Assembly: GCA_964439625.1 (NCBI GenBank)
Contig: CAYTPI010000012.1
Coordinates: forward strand, 1-64,000
Direction: 5' to 3'
Source of the DNA: CAYTPI01 sp964439625
Lineage (GTDB): Bacteria > Chloroflexota > Anaerolineae > Aggregatilineales > UBA3940
Length of the DNA stretch: 64,000 nt
The notes beneath the pieces were generated by a model. The model searched no databases and was not told where the DNA came from. It worked only from the letters and a program-made list of their open reading frames with translations. This document shows positions 39,808-49,560 of the stretch, in pieces; positions within the stretch are counted from its first letter, which is position 1, and every line of letters begins with the position of its first letter. Both the position numbers and the translations under genes were made by a program.

Positions 39808-41049
39808 ATGAACACCGAGCATACCACACGCCACCTTGACCTGACCGCCCACATTCGGCGTGACTACACGGAAACCGAAGTTGCCGCCCTGCGCCCCAGC
39901 ATCAAAATGGCGTATACCCTGGCACAGCACGGCGCCATGCGCCTACGTAAGCTGATCGAGCATGAGGCTTACGTGCACACCTTTGGTGCTTACACGGGCG
40001 CGCAAGCCGTCCAGATGGTGAAAGCAGGCCTGAAGGCGATTTACTTGAGCGGTTGGCAGGTCGCTGCTGATGGTAACCTCGCCGGGCAGACCTACCCCGA
40101 TCAGAGTTTGTATCCTGCCAACAGTATGCCGACATTAGTTAAGCGGATGAACAATGCCTTGATGCGTGCTGACCAGAGCAATGAGGGCGAGCTAGACTTC
40201 TTCGTGCCGCTAGTCGCTGATGCTGAAGCGGGTTTCGGTGGCCCGCTGCATGCCTACGAACTAACGCGCAGCCTGATCGAAGCAGGCGCCGCAGGCATTC
40301 ACTTTGAAGATCAACTGGCAGCAGAAAAGAAGTGCGGTCACTTAGGTGGTAAGGTGCTGGTGCCTACTGCCCAAATGATCCGCACGCTAAAGGCCGCCCG
40401 CCTTGCTGCCGACGTGATGCAAGTGCCGACCATCATTATGGCTCGCACCGATGCGGAGGCTGCGACGCTGCTGACCAGTGATGTTGACGAGCGCGATCAC
40501 CGCTTCCTGAAAGGATCGCGCACGGTTGAGGGCTATTTTGAGATCCATAATGGGATTGAAGCAGGTATTGCGCGTGGGTTGGCCTATGCCCCTTACGCTG
40601 ACCTGCTCTGGATGGAGACCAAGACGCCTAACCTCGACGAGGCCCAGGCATTCGCTGACGCTATCCACACGGAGTTCCCTGGTATGCCACTGGCCTACAA
40701 CTGCTCGCCGTCCTTCAACTGGAGCCAACACCTCGGCGCTGATCAGATTGCCGTTTTCCAACGCGAGTTGGGCCGTATGGGCTACAAGTTTCAGTTTATT
40801 ACGTTGGCAGGCTGGCACACGGTTAACTTCCACACCTTTAACTTGGCACAGCAGTATGCTGAAACTGGTATGACGGCCTACACTGCGCTGCAACAGGCTG
40901 AGTTCGCCAAAGCTCCAGCAGGCTATACTGCCGTTCGCCATCAACAAGAAGTGGGCACTGGTTACTTTGACAAAGTTTTGGAGACAATCACGGGTGGGCA
41001 AGCCAGCACCGTCGCGTTGGCGCATTCTACTGAAGCTGCTCAGTTCTAA
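39808..41049 (+). CDS. aceA: Isocitrate lyase
   Basis: A 413-residue enzyme with the active-site loop [14 protein letters not shown] (about 172-185), the Mg-binding DAEAGFGG (about 136-143) and NCSPSFNW near the C-terminal third. It splits isocitrate to succinate and glyoxylate in the glyoxylate shunt, needed for growth on acetate, fatty acids or C2 units. Malate synthase is not in the window. GAGGAG precedes the ATG. The double-terminator leader suggests that expression is gated after initiation. Confidence 0.97.
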   Translation: MNTEHTTRHLDLTAHIRRDYTETEVAALRPSIKMAYTLAQHGAMRLRKLIEHEAYVHTFGAYTGAQAVQMVKAGLKAIYLSGWQVAADGNLAGQTYPDQSLYPANSMPTLVKRMNNALMRADQSNEGELDFFVPLVADAEAGFGGPLHAYELTRSLIEAGAAGIHFEDQLAAEKKCGHLGGKVLVPTAQMIRTLKAARLAADVMQVPTIIMARTDAEAATLLTSDVDERDHRFLKGSRTVEGYFEIHNGIEAGIARGLAYAPYADLLWMETKTPNLDEAQAFADAIHTEFPGMPLAYNCSPSFNWSQHLGADQIAVFQRELGRMGYKFQFITLAGWHTVNFHTFNLAQQYAETGMTAYTALQQAEFAKAPAGYTAVRHQQEVGTGYFDKVLETITGGQASTVALAHSTEAAQF

Positions 41050-41098
41050 GTGCAACTAGAGACGTCTTACCTCGTGCTACCAATTATTTCATTAAGTA

Positions 41099-41120
41099 GC
41101 CTGGGTCTTCAGGCCCAGGC
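41099..41120. terminator. Hairpin between convergent genes
   Basis: GCCTGGG (41099-41105) pairs with CCCAGGC (41114-41120) around an 8-nt loop, between aceA and the convergent gene at 41159. There is no T tract, so it is a weak terminator at best. Confidence 0.4.
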
Positions 41121-41158
41121 ACTTGATGAGGTTCAGCAGTGGCGTAGAACCGTAACGT

Positions 41159-42055
41159 CTATGGTTGATCGTGGTCGTCATATACCGAGAGATCGGCTCC
41201 GTCAACAGGCGTTTCACTTGATGTGTCTTCGCTACGCGCTTTGCCTTCGTGCTGCTTGCGCCATTCTTCATAGAGGACGGCTTTGGCCCGGTCAAGCTGT
41301 TTGGCACGCTCCAGCGCTTTGAGGATGTCCCGCCGCTGTTCGGTATCGTCAAGGTGCTCTAGCTCAGCGCGTGAGAGGTACAACCCGGATTCGTAAAGGT
41401 CGCGCCCCTCGCGGATGCGCTCATTGAGGGTCTCGCCGCCGCTTACAGTTAGGTCGTTTCGCAGCTCGTCAAGATTAATTGGTGCACCTGTCAGCCGGTC
41501 TTCTAGCAGATCACGGTTGACCTTGTCGATGATGTCATCGGGCATGCCTAGGGCCGTTGCTAGTTTGGTTTGAACCGCTTCAACGATGCGCACCCGCTCC
41601 TCGATTTCTGGTTGGGCTTCAGGTGACTGCCGCCAATGCTCGATATCGGCAACAATGCCGGACATGTCGCGGCTGTGTTCAAATAATAGACGGCCCATCT
41701 GCACCCCAAACACCGCTTGGTAGACCTCAGGCCGGTCGACAAAGTGATCATAGAGATGGTCGAGCAGGCCATAAGCCACTGCACCAATCGCCCGATCCTG
41801 AGTCAGCTTTAACCCAGCAATCACGTCAAGGTCAACCGGGGCAAAGTCGTATTCGTACAGATACTTGATGTTGAGCAAGTCGATGTACTCGGTAAGGTCG
41901 AGCACGATGTCGATCTCCTCTTGCGTCCAGTTGAGGGTGCGAAAGATGGCGGCTTGCTCTTTCGCACGCTTCAGTGAGGCGGGGTTGCGCGTGGAGAACT
42001 CTGATTGTTCTGTGATGGCATCAAGCTTGAGTGTGCGTTCGAGAATCAGTTCCAT
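41159..42055 (-). CDS. Hypothetical helical protein
   Basis: A 298-residue cytoplasmic protein, almost all predicted helix, acidic, with no signal peptide or membrane segment. The C-terminal 100 residues are rich in Glu, Arg and Leu and may form coiled coils (LDDTEQRRDILKALERAK), ending in a disordered Ser/Glu/Asp tail. I recognise no family. It is monocistronic and convergent with aceA. Confidence 0.6.
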   Translation of the reverse strand: MELILERTLKLDAITEQSEFSTRNPASLKRAKEQAAIFRTLNWTQEEIDIVLDLTEYIDLLNIKYLYEYDFAPVDLDVIAGLKLTQDRAIGAVAYGLLDHLYDHFVDRPEVYQAVFGVQMGRLLFEHSRDMSGIVADIEHWRQSPEAQPEIEERVRIVEAVQTKLATALGMPDDIIDKVNRDLLEDRLTGAPINLDELRNDLTVSGGETLNERIREGRDLYESGLYLSRAELEHLDDTEQRRDILKALERAKQLDRAKAVLYEEWRKQHEGKARSEDTSSETPVDGADLSVYDDHDQP

Positions 42056-42215
42056 TGATTCGCTCGCTTTCGTGGACTATGGCAACCTACCTGTACCAGT
42101 GTATTGTCAGGGCTTTGCCAGTGAAATGCAAACCTATTCTTGTGCGGATAATTTGCTGGATAATGAGCACATGTTAGTCTCAAGTACTTGTATTCATCAA
42201 ACCTGAGATTGAACG

Positions 42216-43811
42216 ATGCCATCTGATTCGCTTCCCTGGCTGACCATCACCGAGCAGCCAGAACGTCAATGGGTGCCGCGCCTCGATGAACGCCCTAGTG
42301 TGATATCACAACCGCTTAACCTAGTTGGTACTGGTACTGCCGGGTTCGTCACGGGTGAGCCATTTCGTGCCACGTTAATTGCTCTGCGCGGTTTGCAAAA
42401 TGTTCGCAGTCACCGGTATGTATTACTGCAACTGCCGGACGGTACGATCCGTGGTTGGCCTCGAGAGTCATTTGTACCCCTTGATCAGCTCTACATTGCT
42501 GACGTCGAGGAAAAGGCCACTGCTGTTGCATTGGCTGGTCAGATTATGACGCAGCCGATGGAGCCAGAGCGCGATGTGGAGTACATCGACTACGATCCGG
42601 TTGAAGATGACCTTAGCTTTGACCTCTACGAAACTGATCACTTTGCCTTTCATCTGGGGAAGCAGCCCACTACTGAAGGCGAAATCGCCTTTCAGGCGGC
42701 GTTTCTGGATGAGATGTGGACGACCTTTGAGCAGGTTTGGTCATTCTACGCGGATGATCTTAATTACCCGATGCCGTTTGCTGATGAACTGCGTCAACCG
42801 TTTGACTGGCCTCATGAAGAACCCGGTTGGCACAAGATCAACGTCTACCTGACGTATACTGGCTTGCCCAAGCACGCCGAGGGGTGGGCCGAGGGTGCCC
42901 GCCAGATTAGCATGAGTCCGTTGGCGATGCTCGAAGGCTCATCCGTCGTCCCCCATGAGTTTGCCCACGTGGTGCAGCTATACACCAACGGTTTTCAAAA
43001 TAACCCGACAGTTAGCGCTTTCTGGCAGACGCATGCCAATTGGTGCACGCACCAATTGATTCCATCATTTGACGCCGAACTGCCAACTTACCTTGACCAA
43101 ATGCACCAGCCAATCAACTGGTCGGGCTTTCGCTACGGCTCATGGATGCTGCTGCAGCACTTGGCGGAGGACGAGCGCTTCGGGCGGGACTTCATCCGTG
43201 ATTTGTGGCTGGAAGGGACACGCGACGAACAAGGCGCGGCCCTCGAAGACCCGTTTGAAGTCATGATTAGGTTGGGGGCCGAGCGTGGCCTGTTCGATGG
43301 CGACCTGACGCAAGCCTTCGGTGATGTGATCGGTGCGATGGCGGCCCGCATGGTGACTCTGGACTACACCTACCAGCAAACGTATCTCGACGTGCTAGAG
43401 CAGAAGTTGGGTGAACCTTGGTTGATGCGCCGCGGCACACCGTTGAAATCACTAGAAGAGGGCTGGTACCTGCCGCTGACCAAGTACATGCCGGGGCAGT
43501 GGGGCATCAACCAGGTACGGCTGGAGCCGACCGCCGACTCGGTGACCGTGCGCCTAGAGCAAATCGATAAGCACGATGCCAGTTGGCGGCTGGCGCTGGT
43601 AGCCTATGACGATACTGGTAACGCAGCCTACAGCCCGGTAAGCAGCAGCAATGAGGTCTCGTTGGATGTCGCTGGTTGGCCCCACTTGATGCTAACTGTT
43701 GCCGCGATCCCTGCTGTTCATAAGCCGCTGCCCTTCGACTTCAACCTAGATAAAGTTAAGCGCTATCATTATGCGCTTCAATTTGATGGGGCCCGACCAT
43801 ACCGTGGGTAA
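42216..43811 (+). CDS. HExxH zinc metallopeptidase-like protein
   Basis: A 531-residue protein with no evident signal peptide. An N-terminal beta-rich part (15-90) resembles an SH3-like domain. The central region carries His247-Glu248-Phe-Ala-His251 (PHEFAHVVQ), a zinc-binding motif of gluzincin-type peptidases, followed by a Trp-rich segment (FWQTHANWCTHQ) and Gly-x-x-Tyr-Gly-Ser-Trp. The C-terminal 100 residues look like a jelly-roll. The pattern recalls peptidase-like families of unknown substrate (for example DUF6055). Proteolysis is plausible, not shown. Confidence 0.65.
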   Translation: MPSDSLPWLTITEQPERQWVPRLDERPSVISQPLNLVGTGTAGFVTGEPFRATLIALRGLQNVRSHRYVLLQLPDGTIRGWPRESFVPLDQLYIADVEEKATAVALAGQIMTQPMEPERDVEYIDYDPVEDDLSFDLYETDHFAFHLGKQPTTEGEIAFQAAFLDEMWTTFEQVWSFYADDLNYPMPFADELRQPFDWPHEEPGWHKINVYLTYTGLPKHAEGWAEGARQISMSPLAMLEGSSVVPHEFAHVVQLYTNGFQNNPTVSAFWQTHANWCTHQLIPSFDAELPTYLDQMHQPINWSGFRYGSWMLLQHLAEDERFGRDFIRDLWLEGTRDEQGAALEDPFEVMIRLGAERGLFDGDLTQAFGDVIGAMAARMVTLDYTYQQTYLDVLEQKLGEPWLMRRGTPLKSLEEGWYLPLTKYMPGQWGINQVRLEPTADSVTVRLEQIDKHDASWRLALVAYDDTGNAAYSPVSSSNEVSLDVAGWPHLMLTVAAIPAVHKPLPFDFNLDKVKRYHYALQFDGARPYRG

Positions 43812-43896
43812 TGTGTTGTTGGGTGGGAGACACTGAGCAAATAGGGAAAAGTAATACCTGGAGCCTCACGGCGAGGCAAGAAAGATAAAAACTGAT

Positions 43897-44292
43897 ATGC
43901 CAGACGAACTGACGCAACCATCCGATGAGATGCTGGGTGATCCGGCACCCCACCAGATCATCATGTACGGGCATAATGCCTGCCCACAGGTGCCCCCTGT
44001 TGCTGGGGCGTTACGCAGCGCAGGCGCACATTTTGAATACGTCAACATTCACCGAGACGCCGACGCCCGCCTGCGCGTTCGCGAGATTAACGCAGGCAAT
44101 GAGACAGTGCCGACGCTGGTTTTCCCCGATGGCAGCATTCTCACCGAACCAACGGGTGACCAACTCTACAAAAAGCTGCGCTCCATGGGGTACAAGGTGC
44201 CGATCACGACGTGGTTGATCGGCAACGTTCAGTACATCATCCTGGCAGCAGCCCTGTTGTACGCTGCGCTGGCTTTCTTCGGAGTTGTGTGA
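43897..44292 (+). CDS. Glutaredoxin-like protein with a membrane tail
   Basis: A 131-residue protein. Residues 18-95 follow the thioredoxin/glutaredoxin pattern, including the cis-Pro segment ETVPTLVFPDGS. The active site reads C29-P-Q-V32, so the second Cys of CxxC is missing and only a monothiol mechanism would be possible. A single hydrophobic segment (about 107-129) anchors it to the membrane. Mycoredoxin-like proteins are the nearest relatives I can suggest. Confidence 0.72.
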   Translation: MPDELTQPSDEMLGDPAPHQIIMYGHNACPQVPPVAGALRSAGAHFEYVNIHRDADARLRVREINAGNETVPTLVFPDGSILTEPTGDQLYKKLRSMGYKVPITTWLIGNVQYIILAAALLYAALAFFGVV

Positions 44293-44362
44293 CCGCAGTT
44301 GACAGAGTGTTAAATTTGCTATTCATGATATGGAAGGACGACATGCTGGTGCCTTCGTTTGA

Positions 44363-46864
44363 TTAACGCTCAAACGGCACCTGAACGCGATTATCGTCAC
44401 TGTTGGGCAGGGGCAGCCGCTCTAATGAAGGGAAGCTGTAGAGGCCAACATACATCGTGAGTGGGCTATCCCATGTTTCGGGCAGCGCCAATTGATGCTC
44501 ACTGCTGACCACCTCACCGAGCCGCCAGACGCCGCTTGGGTAGCGAGTTGAGCCGATTTGGACGTCGCTCTGGACGATGATTGTATCGGAGTTTTGCTCA
44601 ACAATGTGGACAAAAGCGACGTAGTCGGCCTTGGGCTGGGCAAGGGCCTGCCACTCAAGCGTCACGGTGATCAACTGAGCTTCGTCAACTGTGACGGCAG
44701 CCAGCAGGGCGATCTCCTCACCGAATACGGCGGTGGGTTGAACCGCTAGCGCTTGAACCCCGTCAAGCGGTGCAGAGCGTATGCGCCCGGCGATAGCCGC
44801 ATCAGCGACGGGGCTACCATCCGCCCCCAGCACGGGGACAGGTTCTTCTAAGTGATTCCGCAGCCCGACAGCGATACCATACGCGCCAAAGGGCAGCTCG
44901 TCGGGTGTTGTGAAACGCAAGACGTAGGGCACAACGTCGCCCTCGGCCCACTGATCCGGTGGGTAGAGCCAGCGCAGCAAGTTGCCCTCACTGCTGGAAG
45001 CGATGCGCTCATTGTTCCAATCCCACAGTTGGACAAATGCAAACACATCGCGCTGTTTGTTTGCCGTCCGCCGGAAGTAGAGCGTCACATCGACGGGTTC
45101 ACCACTGGGGATGTCAAGCGGTGCGTCCCAGCCGACGAGGGTCAGTTGGTTGTTGTAATTAATGTTGGTGTTGTACTGCGGCGCTGCTTGAACGGTGAGT
45201 GGTTCATCCCAGTTCACTTGAATGGCGGCGAGTTCACCGTAGGGGTCGCGGACTTCCTCACCAGATTCTATTAAGGCGGCGGTGATGTCTGCTTGTCGTT
45301 CAGCCGGGAGGCGCGGCAGCAGTACCAATGTGCCCTCCGGCAGGTAGACGGCATAGGTCGAAGCATCTAGCATATCTGGCGGGACGAGGATCGTGCCCGC
45401 CGGTAGGTCGATTTCGCCCTCAGTCACGTCGAAATAGGTGGCAAAGGTCTGAATGTCCGGATGCGTGTCCGCTGTGAAGTAGCGCCCTGCCGAATGGTCA
45501 ACCGCTTTCAGCGGCACATAGACCGGTACCTCTGAAGCAGCAATTACCTCACTCAGAGCGTAGCGGCGCAGCTCAAAAAACCACGAGAAGGCAGGCAGCA
45601 CGTCGTTGTCACCCCAGCGCACATCAGATTGATAGTAGGCCGAAAAGGTGTTGAAACTGGTAACACCGGCAAAAATCATGAAAGCCGCAATGACAACTGC
45701 AAAGCTTGCCTGTGCGTAACGGTTGATGGTCGCAGGCATTTGATCAATGACCCACACCAGCGGTTGTAAGCCCGCAGCGACCACCAACGGCACCGCAGCA
45801 AACGCCCCCATAATCCGTAAGCCATGCGGTATTTCATTCGATAAGGCGACGGGCTGCAAGCTCAACAGCAGCATCGCGATTGCCAGCACAAATGGCAGCC
45901 GCCATAGCATGATGATGCAGGTCAGTAGCCCCAACAGCATGACATTGTAAAGAACGGGCAGCGGCAGCAGTGGAGCACGGTCAACGTTGTACTGTGGGTT
46001 AATGTCACCGACATCGTTGAACATAATCCACGCATTCTCTGTGCGATCAATGATGCGCTCGACTGCTTCGATTGGCGTACGCTGGCTACTCGACGTGCCC
46101 GCTACCTCCGCCGCCCGCCCGTAGAACTGTGGCTGGACGCTGTTCAAAATGATCAACGGGGTGCTGCTGATCGCGAAGGCGATCAGAAACAGGCCGATGC
46201 CCCGCAGCGGCAAAGTGAGGGGTGTGCCGCGGATGCGCTGCACCAAACGCACAACGACCTGCTGCCCGACTCCGAGCGCCGCAACAGCCAGCATGATCAG
46301 GCCGGCGGTGTAACTCAATAGGGTGACGGAAAGCCAGAGGCCCGCCAGCGCAAAGTTGATCAGCGAGCGCTTGCGTGACCGCACACGCCAGCCGACGATG
46401 AACGCATCAAAGAACAGCAGCATGCCAAGCACTTGCGGCATCGCCCGATAGCCCACCCGGCTCAGGTGAATATGGCTGACCATCACGGCGAGGGTGGCGG
46501 CGGCTACCAACCCAAACCAACGACCGTATTGTCCCTTGATGCTTAGGTGCCGCCCTGCGCGGTAAGCCGCCGCCACACTGAGCACGCCAAGGAACAGTGA
46601 CGCCACCCGAAAGCCAAAGCGCGATGGGCCGATGGTGGCAATTGTTAAGGCTTGAATAAAGCGGAACAGTGGCTCTGGGCGGGCGTCCAGTTGGTAAAGC
46701 GGCATCGTCAGGGTGCGGGCAAAGCGCAGTGCGTCGTTGGCGTTGTTGGCCTCATCGTTTGATAAGCCAGGAGGCCACACCTCGAAGTTGTAGGCGCGCA
46801 GTGCCGTTGCTGCCAGTAAAATAACCAGGATCAGAAAGGTGGGAAGGAAAGGCTTGCGTCTCAT
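44363..46864 (-). CDS. GT-C (GT39/ArnT-like) membrane glycosyltransferase
   Basis: An 833-residue protein. About ten to twelve membrane helices occupy residues 8-430. The first outer loop has SNDEANNAND, where GT-C enzymes carry an acidic D/E motif for catalysis. The last 380 residues are a soluble extracytoplasmic region with beta-sandwich-like repeats. Such enzymes move a sugar from a polyprenyl phosphate carrier to protein or lipid outside the membrane. Acceptor and donor are unknown. It ends the minus-strand cluster that includes secD and secF, with 52 bp to secF. Confidence 0.78.
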   Translation of the reverse strand: MRRKPFLPTFLILVILLAATALRAYNFEVWPPGLSNDEANNANDALRFARTLTMPLYQLDARPEPLFRFIQALTIATIGPSRFGFRVASLFLGVLSVAAAYRAGRHLSIKGQYGRWFGLVAAATLAVMVSHIHLSRVGYRAMPQVLGMLLFFDAFIVGWRVRSRKRSLINFALAGLWLSVTLLSYTAGLIMLAVAALGVGQQVVVRLVQRIRGTPLTLPLRGIGLFLIAFAISSTPLIILNSVQPQFYGRAAEVAGTSSSQRTPIEAVERIIDRTENAWIMFNDVGDINPQYNVDRAPLLPLPVLYNVMLLGLLTCIIMLWRLPFVLAIAMLLLSLQPVALSNEIPHGLRIMGAFAAVPLVVAAGLQPLVWVIDQMPATINRYAQASFAVVIAAFMIFAGVTSFNTFSAYYQSDVRWGDNDVLPAFSWFFELRRYALSEVIAASEVPVYVPLKAVDHSAGRYFTADTHPDIQTFATYFDVTEGEIDLPAGTILVPPDMLDASTYAVYLPEGTLVLLPRLPAERQADITAALIESGEEVRDPYGELAAIQVNWDEPLTVQAAPQYNTNINYNNQLTLVGWDAPLDIPSGEPVDVTLYFRRTANKQRDVFAFVQLWDWNNERIASSSEGNLLRWLYPPDQWAEGDVVPYVLRFTTPDELPFGAYGIAVGLRNHLEEPVPVLGADGSPVADAAIAGRIRSAPLDGVQALAVQPTAVFGEEIALLAAVTVDEAQLITVTLEWQALAQPKADYVAFVHIVEQNSDTIIVQSDVQIGSTRYPSGVWRLGEVVSSEHQLALPETWDSPLTMYVGLYSFPSLERLPLPNSDDNRVQVPFER

Positions 46865-46916
46865 GATGATGATACCCCCTGCCTGATTTTACCAGCGAGG
46901 GGGCATAGCATGCTTA

Positions 46917-47870
46917 TTAGGCCGCAGCGGAAACACGATCAGACCGGGGCGGGCCGATGAAGGGAATTTCACCCTGTTCCCAGGCGACCAGCAGCGGCAC
47001 TGCGGTAAAGATCGATGAGTAAGTGCCAGAGAGCAGGCCGATCAACAAGACTGCGACGAACTGCTGGACTGTGGCACCGCCAAACAGCAGCACGGCGATC
47101 AATACAAAGATGGCGTTGATCTGCGTTGCCAGCGAACGGTGAACCGTCTCTAGCAGGGAGCGGTTGACGACCGTTTCATAATCTTCGTTGCGATAGCGCG
47201 GCAGGTTCTCACGGATGCGGTCGAAGACGACAATGCTGTCTTGCACGCTGAAACCGACGACCGTCAGCAGGGCCGTCAGAAAGAGGGCGTCAGCCTCCCA
47301 ACCGAAGAACACTCCCATTAAGGCCATCACGCCCATGGTGATCAACACATCGTGCAGCATAGCAGCAATGGCGCAAGCCCCGTAGCGCAGTGGGTTCGGG
47401 ATGCGGCGGAAGGCAAAATAGATGAAGCCTAACACCACGAAGATAGCGAACACGACAGCGAGAATAGCGGCTGTAGTCACTTCCTGCCCGATGGAAGGGT
47501 CAACAATATCAAAGATGGATTGATCACGGTCAACGGGGGCCACCTCGCTGCTCAGCGCCTCGATGAGGTTGGTCTGTACTTCTGGCGTTAAGTCACCTGC
47601 GCGAATCTGCCAACGATGGTCGGCGGGGTCACCGAGCTGTTGCACAACTGGGTCATCCTGCCCGAATTCGGTGTATACAGCGCGAATTTGGGCTTCGCTG
47701 GCTTCCTCGTCGAACTTAACAATGAACAAGCTGCCGCCGCGGAAGTCAATACTGAGGCGCACTGGTGCGCCAAAATTGATGGTTGAATAGACCATGGCGG
47801 CAATACTTGCCGCCAGCAGCAGGCCGGAAAAGACAAAGTAATAGCGTCTCTGTTGGACTAAGCGAAACAT
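46917..47870 (-). CDS. secF: Protein translocase subunit SecF
   Basis: A 317-residue SecF with the first-helix/large periplasmic loop/five-helix layout and the conserved FRGGSL segment near residue 43. QDSIVVFDRIREN (about 208-220) is the family signature. SecF works with SecD to pull proteins across the membrane using the proton gradient. AAGGAG lies 11 bp before the ATG. It is encoded 15 bp after secD. Confidence 0.96.
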   Translation of the reverse strand: MFRLVQQRRYYFVFSGLLLAASIAAMVYSTINFGAPVRLSIDFRGGSLFIVKFDEEASEAQIRAVYTEFGQDDPVVQQLGDPADHRWQIRAGDLTPEVQTNLIEALSSEVAPVDRDQSIFDIVDPSIGQEVTTAAILAVVFAIFVVLGFIYFAFRRIPNPLRYGACAIAAMLHDVLITMGVMALMGVFFGWEADALFLTALLTVVGFSVQDSIVVFDRIRENLPRYRNEDYETVVNRSLLETVHRSLATQINAIFVLIAVLLFGGATVQQFVAVLLIGLLSGTYSSIFTAVPLLVAWEQGEIPFIGPPRSDRVSAAA

Positions 47871-47885
47871 AGTTGCGTGGACTCC

Positions 47886-49337
47886 TTAGAAGCTAAGCAG
47901 CCAGCGCTGCTGGGTAAACGTCTCATCGCTAAAGGGCAGCATCAAGAAGTACAGGAAGGTGCGCGTCACGACGATTGCGGTGAACAAGTTAAACACCAAG
48001 CTAAAGCCTAACGTCAATGCGAACCCCTGTACTGGCCCAGCCGCGAAGCTGGTACCAAAGATGTAGAGCACAATGCAGATGATGATCGTTGAGATGTTTG
48101 AGTCACGAATGGATGGGAAGGCACGGTCGAACCCGGCTTCTACCGCACGGTCAACATTGCGCCCTGCGCGTAACTCTTCTTTCAGTCGCTCAAAGATCAA
48201 GATGTTTCCGTCCACCGCTGTGCCGATCCCGATCAAGAAGCCAGTGATGGCGGGCAGGGTCATGGTGATGCCAAATACCTTATAGAACGAGAAGTTCAAC
48301 ACCGCAAACACCAATAGAGCCAGTGCCGCCGCCACACCCGGCAAGCGATAGTAGACAATCATGAAGAAGATCACCACGCAGATGCCGATGATCCCTGCGC
48401 GGATACTCTGTTGCACGGAGATCGCACCGAGCGTTGGCCCAATGGTTGTGGTTGAGTCAACGCGCAGAGGCACAGGCAGAGAGCCATAGCGAAGCTGAGT
48501 GGCCAGCTGATTGGCCTCGTCAAGGTCGAAATTGCCCGTGATCGTGCCTTGCCCGCGAATCTCCTGCTGAATCTGCGGGGCAGAGAGCACAACACCGTCG
48601 AGCACAATACCGAGGTAGGTACCTGCATTGTCGCGGGTGTAATCCCCAAATTGATCACTGCCCTCTGTGGTCAATGTAAACTGAACCACCACACCACCAA
48701 GCTGGTCAACCCCGACGTCCGCCGTTGACAGGATATCACCCGTTAGAATTGTCTCATAGACGGTTGGAGGAGGGGCGTCTGCATCTACTTCCTGATCGGG
48801 TGTGTCGATGGCGTTTGCTTCAGATAAGGTTGTCGTAATCTGTGTGCCAGCGGGTAGTGGCGTCAGGCCGAAGTCAACGAATTCGAGCAGAGCTGTCTCG
48901 CGGATGAGGTCAACAGCGGCTTCGGGGTCGGAGTACCCTGGCAGTTCCACAATGATGCGGCGCTCCCCGCGTGACTGGATCGTCGGCTCCAGCGTGCCGA
49001 GGCTGTCAACGCGCTGTTCAATGATGCGGCGGGCTTCATCGATTGCCCCCGGCTGTAACTCACGGTCTTCAGGGAGATCGGCCTCAAGCAGCACTTGGAT
49101 GCCGCCGGCAAGGTCTAGCCCTTGCCGGATTTGGAAAGGAATATCGACCTCGAACACGCCGTCGTTGTTCAGGTCAAGCTGGACGCCTGGGTTCGTCGGC
49201 AGGCTGATCCAAACGGACATAGACGTTAGTAAAATAATTAGGACTAGCTCTCCGTAATGGCGACCGGGGCGCAGGGCAATGACAACGCCCACGCCGATGA
49301 TCAGCAGGCCAATCCAGACAATCAGAAATATTGGCAC
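47886..49337 (-). CDS. secD: Protein translocase subunit SecD
   Basis: A 483-residue SecD. Signatures are GLDLAGGIQ near residue 73, the P1 domain (LVD...) in the large outer loop, and AVDGNILIFERLKEELR near 378-394. It forms a complex with SecF that aids release of exported proteins. The start is GTG with GGAG upstream. Order secD-secF is standard, and yajC lies on the same strand 3.4 kb upstream. Confidence 0.96.
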   Translation of the reverse strand: MPIFLIVWIGLLIIGVGVVIALRPGRHYGELVLIILLTSMSVWISLPTNPGVQLDLNNDGVFEVDIPFQIRQGLDLAGGIQVLLEADLPEDRELQPGAIDEARRIIEQRVDSLGTLEPTIQSRGERRIIVELPGYSDPEAAVDLIRETALLEFVDFGLTPLPAGTQITTTLSEANAIDTPDQEVDADAPPPTVYETILTGDILSTADVGVDQLGGVVVQFTLTTEGSDQFGDYTRDNAGTYLGIVLDGVVLSAPQIQQEIRGQGTITGNFDLDEANQLATQLRYGSLPVPLRVDSTTTIGPTLGAISVQQSIRAGIIGICVVIFFMIVYYRLPGVAAALALLVFAVLNFSFYKVFGITMTLPAITGFLIGIGTAVDGNILIFERLKEELRAGRNVDRAVEAGFDRAFPSIRDSNISTIIICIVLYIFGTSFAAGPVQGFALTLGFSLVFNLFTAIVVTRTFLYFLMLPFSDETFTQQRWLLSF

Positions 49338-49560
49338 TGAGGGTAATCTCCAGTGGTGTCGATTGATTGGGTTAATACCGCGGGTATCTTAGCGCCGAGG
49401 GGCAGTAGCGTCAAACCGAGCCACGGATTTTCCGGCTGTGCGGACTGCTGACATGCTCAAAAATAGCGCATCGCTCACATGCGCCGCGGTTCGGGCTATT
49501 GACACGGTGGCCTCCAGGCCACCGCTGGCGAGACGCTGGAGCAGCTCGCTTTAGAGCCCG

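Noticed and set aside
41099..41120. Insertion-sequence end beside aceA
   Set aside because: The inverted repeat stands alone between convergent genes with no transposase or target duplication.
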